Positions 17,015 through 25,540 of a DNA stretch of 37,399 nucleotides are shown piece by piece. Position numbers and translations under genes: made by a program. The notes beneath the pieces were generated by a model that was given only the letters and a program-made list of their open reading frames with translations, searched no databases and was not told where the DNA came from. Position 1 is the first letter of the stretch. The number at the start of each line of letters is the position of its first letter. Location of the stretch: NCBI GenBank assembly GCA_964610025.1, contig CAZSTX010000018.1, positions 1 to 37,399 of the forward strand, read 5' to 3'. The DNA is from UBA5266 sp964610025. Its GTDB lineage: Bacteria > Bacteroidota > Bacteroidia > Bacteroidales > WCHB1-69.

Positions 17015-17872
17015 TTATTGTGTTGTGTCATATATACTTTTATCAACATTAATGGTTAGCACTGGAATAGTTGAAATGTTAACTAATTTTTGGCTAAATG
17101 AAGTCATTGAAAGCCCTTCGTCTCCATAGACATCGGTTTCTTTCATTGATAATATAATATTTGCATTTAAATCGGTAGCAATTTTAACAACTTGTTTAGG
17201 GTCTTTATCCGATTCTATAAATGATGATTCTATTCGAATATCGCGTTTGTTTAAATAAATTTCTGCTTTATTTAAATAGCCATTCACTAAAACTCTTAAA
17301 TCTTTAAATTTAGAAGTATAAAGCCCAATTAAATGAATTTTAGCTTGGAATGCTTTAGCTAAAACAGCAGCAATTTTGACTTTTTGTAAAGTTTCCATTG
17401 AAGAGTCGATAATGACTACTATATCAGTTAAGTCGCGATGTACGTTAACAGAATCGCGAATGGTTAATACTGGGCAATCGCATAAACTAATAATTTTCAT
17501 TGCTGTGCTACCAATAAAAAATTCTTCAAATCCGCTAGTACCATGTGTTCCAATAACAACAAGTGCATTTTTTTGTTCTTGTACTTCTAAACTAAATTCT
17601 TTTGCTGCTTTTCCAATGCGAATTTTATATTTTACTTTTGTATGATGGATATATTTTTGACAATAATTAGCATATTCAGCTAATTTTTTATCAGCTATTG
17701 CAAGAATATTTGATTTAAGTGTTGTGCTAGTTTCCTCAATTATTTTTGCATCTGGCGTTAGACTATACAAAAGAGTTAAATTTGATTTTAATCTAATAGC
17801 AATAGAAATAGCATGTTTCATTGCATTTAGAGACCCATTTGAAAAATCGATGCCTACTATTATATTTTTCAT
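17015..17872 (-). CDS. Two-domain universal stress protein (UspA family)
   Basis: A 285-residue tandem Usp protein. Domain 1 (about 1-141) starts IIVGIDFSNGSLNAM and keeps the ATP-binding signature GTHGTSGFEEFFIGSTA (about 108-124, GxxG...GS). Domain 2 (about 148-280) has the fold pattern (IVVIDSS, then a C-terminal SFSQKLVNISTIPVLTI). In it the glycine-rich loop is replaced by MKETDVYGDEGLSMTS, so it may not bind ATP. Universal stress proteins respond to starvation and stress, but individual roles vary. The gene sits between thyA and eno, and its stop is 31 bases before the eno start. A one-mismatch -7 box (minus strand TACTTTTA at 17906-17913) lies just upstream. Confidence 0.88.
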   Translation of the reverse strand: MKNIIVGIDFSNGSLNAMKHAISIAIRLKSNLTLLYSLTPDAKIIEETSTTLKSNILAIADKKLAEYANYCQKYIHHTKVKYKIRIGKAAKEFSLEVQEQKNALVVIGTHGTSGFEEFFIGSTAMKIISLCDCPVLTIRDSVNVHRDLTDIVVIIDSSMETLQKVKIAAVLAKAFQAKIHLIGLYTSKFKDLRVLVNGYLNKAEIYLNKRDIRIESSFIESDKDPKQVVKIATDLNANIILSMKETDVYGDEGLSMTSFSQKLVNISTIPVLTINVDKSIYDTTQ

Positions 17873-17950
17873 GATGATGTATTTTTTAGTTATTATTTTA
17901 AGTTGTAAAAGTATTAAAAATATTCTTATCTTTTAGTGTTTTATAAAAAA

Positions 17951-18745
17951 TTATATTGCTACAGTAGCTTTGATATGCGGATAGGCTTCGTAGTTAATAA
18001 GAGTAAAATCTGAAAATTGAAAATCATTAATTGATTTTATGTTTGGATTTATCTTCATTTGTGGAAGTGGATAAGGAGTTCGCTGAATTTGTAATTGTGC
18101 TTGTTCTATATGATTGGAATATAAATGTAAATCTCCAAAAGTATGAATAAAGTGTTTGGGTTTTAGTTTACACACTTGTGCTATCATCATAGTTAGCAGA
18201 GAATAAGAGGCTATATTAAAAGGAATTCCCAAAAAAGCATCTGCACTACGTTGATATAATTGGCAGGATAATTCTCCGTTATGAACATAAAATTGATATA
18301 GAATATGGCATGGTGGAAGTTTCATTTTGTCAAGATCGCCTACATTCCACGATGAGACTAATAATCTACGAGAATCGGGATTGGTTTTAATTTGATTAAT
18401 TACTTCTTCAAGCTGATCTATTGTTTTTCCATTTTTATTTTCCCATGATCTCCATTGATTGCCATAAATAGGACCTAAATCTCCATTTTCGTCTGCCCAT
18501 TCGTTCCAAATACGGACACCATTATCTGTTAAATATTTTATATTGGTATCGCCTTTTATAAACCAAAGTAATTCATAAATAATTGATTTTAAATGTAATT
18601 TTTTAGTTGTTAATAATGGAAAGCCTTTTTCAAGATCAAAAAAAACTTGGTATCCAAAAACACTATAAATACCTGTTCCTGTACGATCTTGTTTATAATT
18701 TCCATTTTTAAGGATATGATTTAACAGATCTATATATTGTTTCAT
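17951..18745 (-). CDS. thyA: Thymidylate synthase ThyA
   Basis: Methylates dUMP to dTMP using methylenetetrahydrofolate. At 264 residues it has the same length as the E. coli enzyme. The catalytic Cys falls at residue 146 in LPPCHILYQF. The dUMP-binding segments RRLLVSSWN, QLYQRSADAFLGIPFN and HTFGDLHLYSNH are all present, and the N-terminal DRTGTGIYSVFG loop is intact. No folA (dihydrofolate reductase), a common neighbour, is present in the window. The start codon lies 84 bases from comF, with a -7 box between. Confidence 0.98.
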   Translation of the reverse strand: MKQYIDLLNHILKNGNYKQDRTGTGIYSVFGYQVFFDLEKGFPLLTTKKLHLKSIIYELLWFIKGDTNIKYLTDNGVRIWNEWADENGDLGPIYGNQWRSWENKNGKTIDQLEEVINQIKTNPDSRRLLVSSWNVGDLDKMKLPPCHILYQFYVHNGELSCQLYQRSADAFLGIPFNIASYSLLTMMIAQVCKLKPKHFIHTFGDLHLYSNHIEQAQLQIQRTPYPLPQMKINPNIKSINDFQFSDFTLINYEAYPHIKATVAI

Positions 18746-18782
18746 ATTTGTGAATTATCTATTGATAAAATTAATTTAACTA

Positions 18783-18790
18783 CAAAAATA
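18783..18790 (-). promoter_or_regulatory. Bacteroidota -7 element for thyA
   Basis: Minus-strand TATTTTTG, an exact TAnnTTTG match, 38-45 bases before the thyA ATG. A -33 partner is not evident. Confidence 0.4.
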
Positions 18791-18829
18791 GATATTTTAT
18801 TGTTATAAAATATTTTTATTTATCATAAA

Positions 18830-19522
18830 TTAAAAACTTGAGCAAGCTAAGCAAGCAATACTAATACGGGTATTTGGTATTTGAAGTAGGGTATAAGAAG
18901 CTGCTTCGAGTGTTGAACCTGTTGTTATTACATCATCTATTAATAATATATGCTTATCTTTTAATTTTTTTTCGTCAAGGACTATAAAAATATTATGTGT
19001 GTTTTCCCAACGTTGGTATTGAGTTCTTTTTGTTTGTGTATTAGTTTCAATATTTCTAAGTAAAGATGTAGTATCTAAAGGTTTAGATAAAACTTTTTGC
19101 ACTCCGATAGCTATTAATTCGCTTTGATTATATCCTCTTGTTCGTTTTTTATTTGGATGCAAAGGGATGGGAATAATAATATCTATTGAACGAAATAAAT
19201 TATTTTCTATTAAATCTAATCCCATTAGATATCCTAAATACAATCCTATCTCTTGTTGTCCTTTGTATTTTAACATATGAATAATGTGCTGAACATTGCT
19301 CCCTTTTTTGAAATAAAAATGTGCAGTTACAGTTTCTATTTTTACTTTTCCCAAAAAAAGATAAGCTAAGGGATTAAAATTATTTAAATAAAAATTAGTT
19401 TTAGGCAATGCAATTAAACAATGCAAACACAAACATTCTTCATTTTTCATTAAACTTTTACCACATACAGAACAATATTTTGGATAAAAAAGAGAAATAA
19501 AATCATTAAATAATGTTTTCAT
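18830..19522 (-). CDS. ComF-family phosphoribosyltransferase-like protein
   Basis: A 230-residue ComF/GntX-type protein. The N-terminal zinc finger uses the Cys pairs CSVC (17-20) and CLCLHC (30-35). The C-terminal half has a type I phosphoribosyltransferase fold with the PRPP loop HILLIDDVITTGST near 190-205 and the IIPIPLHPNKKRTRGYNQSE segment typical of ComF. ComF is required for DNA uptake in competent bacteria, but homologues also occur in species not known to be competent. Together with the YifB/ComM-type gene it leaves natural transformation possible, though not shown. It diverges from the coiled-coil gene at 19643. Confidence 0.9.
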   Translation of the reverse strand: MKTLFNDFISLFYPKYCSVCGKSLMKNEECLCLHCLIALPKTNFYLNNFNPLAYLFLGKVKIETVTAHFYFKKGSNVQHIIHMLKYKGQQEIGLYLGYLMGLDLIENNLFRSIDIIIPIPLHPNKKRTRGYNQSELIAIGVQKVLSKPLDTTSLLRNIETNTQTKRTQYQRWENTHNIFIVLDEKKLKDKHILLIDDVITTGSTLEAASYTLLQIPNTRISIACLACSSF

Positions 19523-19581
19523 AAATTTAATTGTTTGATTGTAAGATATTTATTTTTTTAAATACTTTTTAAAAAATTATT

Positions 19582-19589
19582 CAAAGATA
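19582..19589 (-). promoter_or_regulatory. Bacteroidota -7 element for comF-type gene
   Basis: Minus-strand TATCTTTG, an exact TAnnTTTG match, 60-67 bases before the ATG at 19522. It lies back to back with the plus-strand box at 19604-19611, forming a divergent promoter. Confidence 0.5.
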
Positions 19590-19603
19590 GTTAATATTTT
19601 TTT

Positions 19604-19611
19604 TATATTTG
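19604..19611 (+). promoter_or_regulatory. Bacteroidota -7 element for the coiled-coil/trx pair
   Basis: TATATTTG, an exact TAnnTTTG match, 31 bases before the ATG at 19643. Its overlap zone with the divergent box at 19582-19589 means the two promoters may influence each other. Confidence 0.55.
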
Positions 19612-19642
19612 TAACCTAAAATTTTATTATAAATAAATCAAT

Positions 19643-20563
19643 ATGGAAAAAGAAGAAATTTTAATTAAAGAAGTTAAAAAATATAAAAATTTAACAATTA
19701 TATTTGTAATTATATCAATTATTTTAGCAATATTATTGATTTATTTTTCTTTAAATATACGACAAATTGTAATAGAAAAAGACACATTTGCAGAGCAACA
19801 AATAGAACTTCAAGAGGAATTAGATTCTATTTTGCGCGAATATGAAATTATCAAAAGTGAATACGGAGATTTAAATGCTCAATTATCAGAAAAAGATAGT
19901 GCTATAGTGCGTCAAGCAAAAGAAATAGAGCGATTAATTAATGCACAAGCTGATTATCGACGTATAAAGAAAAAATTGGAACTACTACAAAATCAAGGAA
20001 AAGAATATGTTTATTTATTAGATTCGTTATACACTGTTAATAAAACTCTTACGATAGAAAACGAAGAAGTTAAAGAAAAAAATATAAAATTATCGCAAGA
20101 AAAAGAAGAATTGGTAAAAGAAAAAGAAGTGCTGAGCGAAAAAGTAAATACAGCAGCCAAATTGAAAGCTTATAATATATCTTTTAAAGGAATTGCTTTG
20201 CGATTGGGTGGAAAAAAAGAAGATGAAACAGAAAAAGCAAAAAGAATAAATCAGTTTAAATTGACGTATACTTTAAGTGAAAATGAGTTGATTCCTCCTG
20301 GAGAAATAAATTTATATTGCCGTATTTCGCTTCCTGACGGAAGAGTATTGGCCCTTGGAACAGGAGAAGCGTATAGCTTTACTAATAATGAAAAATTACT
20401 ACAATACACTATTAAATCAACTGTGCAATACGAAAATAAAGCTAAAAAAATTACTATGATATGGAGTTTACGAAAAGGAGATAAAGCAGTGCCAGGAACT
20501 TATACTGCTCAATTATTTACAGATACAGATTATATAGGAGAAGCAATTCTAATTTTAAAATAA
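19643..20563 (+). CDS. Membrane-anchored coiled-coil protein with C-terminal beta domain
   Basis: 306 residues of unknown function. A short charged start is followed by one transmembrane helix (about 17-38), then a long Glu/Lys/Gln-rich coiled coil (about 45-170) with clear heptad spacing. A C-terminal globular part follows (about 175-306), with alternating hydrophobic residues in FKLTYTLSENELIPPGEINLYCRI and GTYTAQLFTDTDYIGEAIL that suggest a beta-sandwich. Topology predicts a cytoplasmic start and a periplasmic coil. Similar proteins occur in other Bacteroidota, as I recall, often without a name or misnamed SMC-like. It is 23 bases ahead of trxA and probably cotranscribed. A role in envelope organisation is only a guess. 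Confidence 0.8.
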   Translation: MEKEEILIKEVKKYKNLTIIFVIISIILAILLIYFSLNIRQIVIEKDTFAEQQIELQEELDSILREYEIIKSEYGDLNAQLSEKDSAIVRQAKEIERLINAQADYRRIKKKLELLQNQGKEYVYLLDSLYTVNKTLTIENEEVKEKNIKLSQEKEELVKEKEVLSEKVNTAAKLKAYNISFKGIALRLGGKKEDETEKAKRINQFKLTYTLSENELIPPGEINLYCRISLPDGRVLALGTGEAYSFTNNEKLLQYTIKSTVQYENKAKKITMIWSLRKGDKAVPGTYTAQLFTDTDYIGEAILILK

Positions 20564-20586
20564 AAAAATATAAACATAAATTTACT

Positions 20587-20901
20587 ATGGCATTTGAAAT
20601 ACTTGATAATAATTGGAAAGAAACGACAGAAGCTAATACACTTGTTGTTATGGATTTTTGGGCTGAGTGGTGTGGCCCATGTAGAATGGTAGCACCTATT
20701 ATTGAAGAACTTGCAGAAGAATATAAAGGGAAAGCTCTTATAGGAAAAGTAAATGTAGACAATAATCCACAAATAACAATGCAGTTTGGAATTAGAAATA
20801 TTCCTACCATATTGTTTATTAAAAATGGAGAATTGGTTGATAAACACGTAGGAGTTATCCGCAAGCCTGAATTACAGAAAAAAATAGATACACTATTATA
20901 A
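20587..20901 (+). CDS. trxA: Thioredoxin
   Basis: A 104-residue cytoplasmic thioredoxin with the active-site WCGPC at 28-32 (Cys29, Cys32) inside FWAEWCGPCRMVAP, the cis-proline region NIPTILFIKNGE near 74-85 and no signal peptide. It reduces protein disulfides with electrons from thioredoxin reductase. It is downstream of the coiled-coil gene with a 23-base gap and converges on the methyltransferase operon. Confidence 0.97.
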   Translation: MAFEILDNNWKETTEANTLVVMDFWAEWCGPCRMVAPIIEELAEEYKGKALIGKVNVDNNPQITMQFGIRNIPTILFIKNGELVDKHVGVIRKPELQKKIDTLL

Positions 20902-20947
20902 TAATAAAAAACAACTGTTTATCATCATTAATCATTTGAAGATTTTT

Positions 20948-21013
20948 TTAAAGTTTATTTGCAGATACAGAAAAAGAATTAATAATTTTAGTTTTTAATT
21001 CTGTAAGTTCCAT
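20948..21013 (-). pseudogene. Remnant ORF overlapping methyltransferase 3' end (possible lost restriction gene)
   Basis: A 21-codon frame, MELTELKTKIINSFSVSANKL then stop, starts inside the methyltransferase gene and overlaps its 3' end by 26 bases in a different frame. Such overlaps are typical of translationally coupled methyltransferase-restriction pairs. The frame ends within 66 bases, and thioredoxin follows on the opposite strand, so no restriction gene is present. That it is the start of a deleted endonuclease is inference; it may also be a chance ORF. Confidence 0.35.
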
Positions 21014-22616
21014 TTTTGGTTTTAATTATCTGTAAATAGTTTAAATAGCTTGCTTCGGTAAATTCTGAATTGTTTGAAAAGTATTCAAAATGAATAGGTA
21101 GTAATTCGAGGTCGCCTTTAAGAATCTTATGGGTCGAAAATAACTTTTTAAAAAGCCAGTTGATTATTTCGCTGTTTAATAGCATAGTTAATTGTTTGGC
21201 GGTTATTTCAATATTAAAAGGGATAAGAAGATTAGCACTATTTAAGATATATCGTTGTTTAGTATCGTAATAAAAACACAAGTCGGATGAGATGAATTTG
21301 TAAATTATTTTTTCTTTAGAATGATACATTTCTAATGGTGCTACTTGTTGAAAATTAGAAAAATCATTCAAAATAAAAGTACTTGGATTTTTTAATCTTG
21401 ATTTTGTAATATCGGCACCTTTATAAATCGGGATATAGCCTTTTTTTGGGTTATTACTGCAAAATTTATTGTTATTTCCAGTTACAATTCCTAATGCCCA
21501 ATTTGCTCTATCTTTGAGTGTTATGTGCTTTATTGAATAAAGTTGATTGATAATCTCTGCTTCTGTTTCATTTGTCCAAAAATTGAATATGTGTTTAGGA
21601 TTCTTCACAAAAGATTGTGGTGTTCTATTAAATACATCATTTTTTAAACAACATTCAATAAGGTCGGTTGAATTAAAGGTGTTGTTTTCAAGTATAATTG
21701 CTTGCGCTTTGCTTACTAATCCTTTGAATGCTTTATTATAATCTATAAATCGTAAAATTTTTTTCGATATTACTTTTTTTCGAATATTTTCAAAAGTAGT
21801 AATGTTGAAAAATGCTTCTTGAATTAAAAAACCTAAAAATCCATTCGATTTAAGGATAGATAGACTGGCTCCAAGAAATAAAGATGTTGTATCTAAACTA
21901 TTTCCGCATCCATATAATGCTGAGTATCTTTTTTTGTCAGACTTTTCGATTTTTTTTCCCCAGGGTGGATTTGTAAAAATTAAGTTGTATGAAACATTGT
22001 TTTTACTCATTTTAAGTGCTTCTTGTAAAAAATTTCCAACTTTCACATTGTCTGTATCAAAGCCAAATTCATCTTTTATTCTTTGTTTGGCAATCATAAC
22101 AGCATTTTTGTCTATGTCAAATCCATAAACATTTTTAGGCGATATCCCTTGTCTGATTGCCTCAATAAGAAAATTACCTGACCCGCAACAAGGGTCTAAA
22201 AATTTAAAATCTTCCTTAATTTTTATGTTTTTAAACATATCTATTACAATCCAAGAAGGCGTGTAATAAATCCCTTCTTGGTTTCTATATGAATTTGAAA
22301 GTGAATTTTCGTATTTAATACCAATTTTTTCTCCTTTGTAGTTTTTTATTAGTAAACTTATTTTGTTAGACACTTCTTTATAATTGTGTTCGTTTTTTAG
22401 TAATTTATTTGCTCGTGCATTTAATTTTTCTTTTCCAGCTATTTCATTCATAAATTTTTGGAAAGAATTTTTAGAAACAGCTCCTTTATTAGATAAAATT
22501 AAGTATCCTGTTTTAATCCAATTTCGAATAGTTGCAGTTGAAACATTGGCAGTTTTAGCCGCTTGTTCAATTGTCAATTCGCATGTTTTTATTTCATTAA
22601 AAATATTTGTCTGCAT
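20988..22616 (-). CDS. N6-adenine DNA methyltransferase with N-terminal HTH domain (TaqI/Eco57I class)
   Basis: A 542-residue type II-style DNA methyltransferase that would methylate adenine at N6. Residues about 12-40 (CELTIEQAAKTANVSTATIRNW) form a MerR/resolvase-like helix-turn-helix. The catalytic part has the AdoMet motif I FLDPCCGSGNF (Asp141-Gly147 core), GFDIDKNAV in motif II, and motif IV NPPW at 216-219. The C-terminal region (about 350-530) resembles a TaqI-like target recognition domain (GYIPIYKGADITKSRL). No restriction endonuclease is adjacent; only a 21-codon overlap remnant follows. It is thus an orphan methyltransferase, perhaps a former restriction-modification half. The HTH suggests that it also binds DNA as a regulator; a palindrome lies 24 bases upstream of the ATG. 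This is the clearest horizontally acquired gene inside the core region. Confidence 0.9.
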   Translation of the reverse strand: MQTNIFNEIKTCELTIEQAAKTANVSTATIRNWIKTGYLILSNKGAVSKNSFQKFMNEIAGKEKLNARANKLLKNEHNYKEVSNKISLLIKNYKGEKIGIKYENSLSNSYRNQEGIYYTPSWIVIDMFKNIKIKEDFKFLDPCCGSGNFLIEAIRQGISPKNVYGFDIDKNAVMIAKQRIKDEFGFDTDNVKVGNFLQEALKMSKNNVSYNLIFTNPPWGKKIEKSDKKRYSALYGCGNSLDTTSLFLGASLSILKSNGFLGFLIQEAFFNITTFENIRKKVISKKILRFIDYNKAFKGLVSKAQAIILENNTFNSTDLIECCLKNDVFNRTPQSFVKNPKHIFNFWTNETEAEIINQLYSIKHITLKDRANWALGIVTGNNNKFCSNNPKKGYIPIYKGADITKSRLKNPSTFILNDFSNFQQVAPLEMYHSKEKIIYKFISSDLCFYYDTKQRYILNSANLLIPFNIEITAKQLTMLLNSEIINWLFKKLFSTHKILKGDLELLPIHFEYFSNNSEFTEASYLNYLQIIKTKNGTYRIKN

Positions 22617-22639
22617 GCTTCAAATGTCGTTAAAATTGT

Positions 22640-22656
22640 CATATAATTTTTATATG
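22640..22656. promoter_or_regulatory. Perfect AT-rich palindrome in methyltransferase leader
   Basis: CATATAA-TTT-TTATATG, 7-base arms around a 3-base centre, ending 24 bases before the methyltransferase ATG and downstream of its candidate promoter. It is a possible operator for autoregulation by the HTH domain of the enzyme. High A+T makes chance palindromes likely, so confidence is low. Confidence 0.3.
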
Positions 22657-22706
22657 TAGTTTTTTAGTTAAAAAATCAATTTGGATAAAAACTTAATTTT
22701 CATTTG

Positions 22707-22714
22707 CAAAAGTA
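22707..22714 (-). promoter_or_regulatory. Bacteroidota -7 element for the methyltransferase
   Basis: Minus-strand TACTTTTG, an exact TAnnTTTG match, with expected transcription start near 22700 and a leader of about 85 bases that contains the palindrome 22640-22656. The rest of the gap 22617-22881 shows no gene, and no clear terminator for clpB was seen. Confidence 0.45.
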
Positions 22715-22881
22715 CTAAAAAATTAATTTATTAATCGTTTTAAGTACAATGTGAAACAAATTAACAGAGTAAAAGAAAATAAAGTTATTAATAATAAATA
22801 GGAGAGTGAAATAAATATTTTATTAGATAGTCTGATGGGTATTATGCTCAATTATTTTAATTTTAACTACTTTTTTGTCTT

Positions 22882-25476
22882 TTATTTTTTATTATAAAAC
22901 ACAAAATTATCATCGATGATATCAATGGTAATTTTACTATCTTTTGTAAGTTTATCCGAAAGAATCATTTTTGATAAATTATTTAAGATGTTTTTTTGGA
23001 TTATGCGTTTTAAAGGACGTGCTCCATATTGTGGATCGTAACCTAATTCGGCAAGAGCATCAATTGCATAGTTGGTTAATTCGATAGTAATATTGCTTTC
23101 TATTAACATTGTTTTCAAATGATTGATTTGTAAAATAACTATTTCGCGTATTTCTTTTTTACTTAAGGGCTTAAACATTAATATTTCGTCAATTCTATTG
23201 AGAAATTCTGGGCGTATAGTTTTACGTAAGAGTTGCATAATATCTAAACGTGTTTGTTCTAACACATTTTCATCTGAAAAATCAAGCACTTTACTATAGT
23301 TTTCTTGAATAATATGAGAACCTATATTGGAAGTCATAATAATAATTGTGTTTTTGAAATCGGCAATACGTCCTTTGTTGTCGGTTAATCTACCGTCGTC
23401 TAATACTTGTAGTAAAATATTAAATACGTCGGGGTGTGCTTTTTCTATTTCGTCAAAAAGTACGACAGAGTAAGGTCTTCGTCTAACTTTCTCAGTTAAT
23501 TGTCCTCCTTCGTCATAACCTATATAACCTGGAGGAGCGCCTACTAATCTTGATATAGAATGAGATTCTTGGTATTCAGACATATCAATACGTACGATAG
23601 CATTTTCTGTATTAAACAGATATTCGGCTAAAGCTTTGGCTAATTCGGTTTTTCCCACTCCTGTTGTTCCTAAAAAAATAAATGATCCTATTGGTCGTTT
23701 TTCATCTTGTAATCCTGATCGACTTCGGCGTATTGCATTTGCAATAGCTTCAATAGCTTCATCTTGTCCCACAACTCGTTTGTGTAATTCTTCTTCTAAT
23801 TTTAATAGTTTTTCTTTTTCACTTTGCATCATACGGCTTACAGGGATTCCTGTCCATCGGGCAACAATGGCAGCAATGTCGTCAGCACCAATAGATTCAT
23901 CAATCATTGGCGTATCTCCTTGTATATTATGTAATTGTTTTGTAGAGGTTTCGATAGTAGCTTCTAATTCTTTTATTTTTCCATAACGTATTTCGGCTAC
24001 TTTTCCATAATTTCCATTTCGTTCTTCTTGTAATGCTTGAAATTTAAAATGTTCAATATCATTTTTATATTGTTGTATATTGTTTATTAATTCTTTTTCT
24101 TGCTCCCAACGTGCTTTTAAGCTATTGCGTTCTTGATTAAGTTCTGCAATTTGATTACTTAAATTGCTTATTTTTTCATTATCTTCTTCTCTTTTAATAG
24201 CTTCTCTTTCTATTTCTAATTGTCTGATTTTACGTTCAATATCATCTAAAGGTTGAGGTACAGAATTGATTTCTAAACGTAATTTTGCTGCTGCTTCGTC
24301 AATAAGGTCGATGGCTTTATCGGGAAGAGAACGATCGGTAATATAACGTAGTGATAAATCGACAGAGGCAATAATAGCTTCATCTAATATTTTCACTTTA
24401 TGGTGTGTTTCGTAACGTTCTTTTAATCCTCTTAGAATGGAAATAGAAGCACATCTGTCTGGTTCATTGACATAAACAACTTGAAAACGTCGTTCTAATG
24501 CTTTATCTTTTTCGATAAATTTTTGATATTCATTTGTTGTCGTTGCTCCAATTGCTCTTAATTCCCCTCTTGCTAATGCAGGTTTTAAAATGTTAGCAGC
24601 ATCCATTGCTCCTTCGCCTCCACCAGCACCTACTAAAGTATGAATTTCATCTATAAACAAAATAATATCTTCATTGATAGTAACTTCTTTTATTACACTT
24701 TTTAATCGTTCTTCAAATTCTCCTTTATATTTGGCTCCTGCAATTAAAGCTCCCATATCTAAGGAGTAAATTTGTTTTGATTTTAGATTTTCGGGAATAT
24801 CTCTCGCAACAATTCGATGAGCTATCCCTTCTGCTATAGCAGTTTTCCCAACTCCTGCCTCTCCGATTAAAATAGGATTATTTTTTGTGCGTCTCGAAAG
24901 AATTTGCAATACTCTTCTAATTTCTTCTTCTCTTCCGATAACGGGGTCTAATTTGTCTTTTTGTGCTAAATCATTTAAGTTACGTGCATAACGATTTAAA
25001 GCATTATAACTTTCTTCGGCATGTGGCGAGTCAACACGACTGCCTTTGCGTAATTCGAGAATGGCTTGCTTCAAGCCTTTTTCTGTTAATCCGCTATCTT
25101 TTAATAGTTGTGAACTATTGTCATTGGATTGTAAAATGCCAAGCAATAAATGTTCTATTGATACATAATCATCTTTAAATTCTATCAAACTATTGATTGC
25201 TTTTTGTAAACTAAGATTGGCAGCATTTGATAAATAAATACCACTTCCTCCGGTAATTACAGGAAGATTATCTATTATTTTATCGATAGCTTGTATTACA
25301 ATAGCAGTATTTACATTATTTTTTTTTAATAAATAAGGAACAATATCTTTATCTTCTTCAAAAATAGCTTTAAGTAAATGTGCATTTTCAATTTGTTGTT
25401 GTTTTTTCTCCAATGCTATGTGTTGAGCTTTACTAATTACTTCTTGACTTTTTATTGTAAATTTTTCTATATTCAT
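22882..25476 (-). CDS. clpB: ClpB disaggregase
   Basis: Hsp100 ATPase that pulls proteins out of aggregates with DnaK. The 864-residue protein has an N-terminal Clp_N domain (about 1-150) and AAA-1 with Walker A GEAGVGKT at 205-212. The ClpB-specific coiled-coil middle domain follows (about 405-530, rich in Glu/Lys/Gln), then AAA-2 with Walker A GTTGVGKT at 603-610 and the C-terminal D2-small domain (YDPQYGARPLKRIIQ). The middle domain and the lack of a ClpP-binding IGF/L loop distinguish it from ClpA/ClpC. It is a single gene whose upstream region carries the CTGCC-N5-GTCA motif also found before dnaK. Confidence 0.98.
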   Translation of the reverse strand: MNIEKFTIKSQEVISKAQHIALEKKQQQIENAHLLKAIFEEDKDIVPYLLKKNNVNTAIVIQAIDKIIDNLPVITGGSGIYLSNAANLSLQKAINSLIEFKDDYVSIEHLLLGILQSNDNSSQLLKDSGLTEKGLKQAILELRKGSRVDSPHAEESYNALNRYARNLNDLAQKDKLDPVIGREEEIRRVLQILSRRTKNNPILIGEAGVGKTAIAEGIAHRIVARDIPENLKSKQIYSLDMGALIAGAKYKGEFEERLKSVIKEVTINEDIILFIDEIHTLVGAGGGEGAMDAANILKPALARGELRAIGATTTNEYQKFIEKDKALERRFQVVYVNEPDRCASISILRGLKERYETHHKVKILDEAIIASVDLSLRYITDRSLPDKAIDLIDEAAAKLRLEINSVPQPLDDIERKIRQLEIEREAIKREEDNEKISNLSNQIAELNQERNSLKARWEQEKELINNIQQYKNDIEHFKFQALQEERNGNYGKVAEIRYGKIKELEATIETSTKQLHNIQGDTPMIDESIGADDIAAIVARWTGIPVSRMMQSEKEKLLKLEEELHKRVVGQDEAIEAIANAIRRSRSGLQDEKRPIGSFIFLGTTGVGKTELAKALAEYLFNTENAIVRIDMSEYQESHSISRLVGAPPGYIGYDEGGQLTEKVRRRPYSVVLFDEIEKAHPDVFNILLQVLDDGRLTDNKGRIADFKNTIIIMTSNIGSHIIQENYSKVLDFSDENVLEQTRLDIMQLLRKTIRPEFLNRIDEILMFKPLSKKEIREIVILQINHLKTMLIESNITIELTNYAIDALAELGYDPQYGARPLKRIIQKNILNNLSKMILSDKLTKDSKITIDIIDDNFVFYNKK

Positions 25477-25540
25477 AATTTTTTTATTTCAATTAATATT
25501 GTATTACTTTAATTCAAATCTCATTCCAAGATGTATTTGC

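Noticed and set aside
20517..20864. Two minus-strand frames of 105-115 codons across thioredoxin
   Set aside because: Both are antisense to trxA, whose active site and fold motifs are intact. Their own products have no recognisable motifs.
20902..20947. Terminator between trxA and the methyltransferase
   Set aside because: Only weak, imperfect pairing is visible (ATCATCATTAATCAT region) and it is not supported well enough to list.
22740..22760. Half of a parS-like site (ATGTGAAAC) before the methyltransferase
   Set aside because: Only one arm is present. Short AT-rich half sites are expected by chance.
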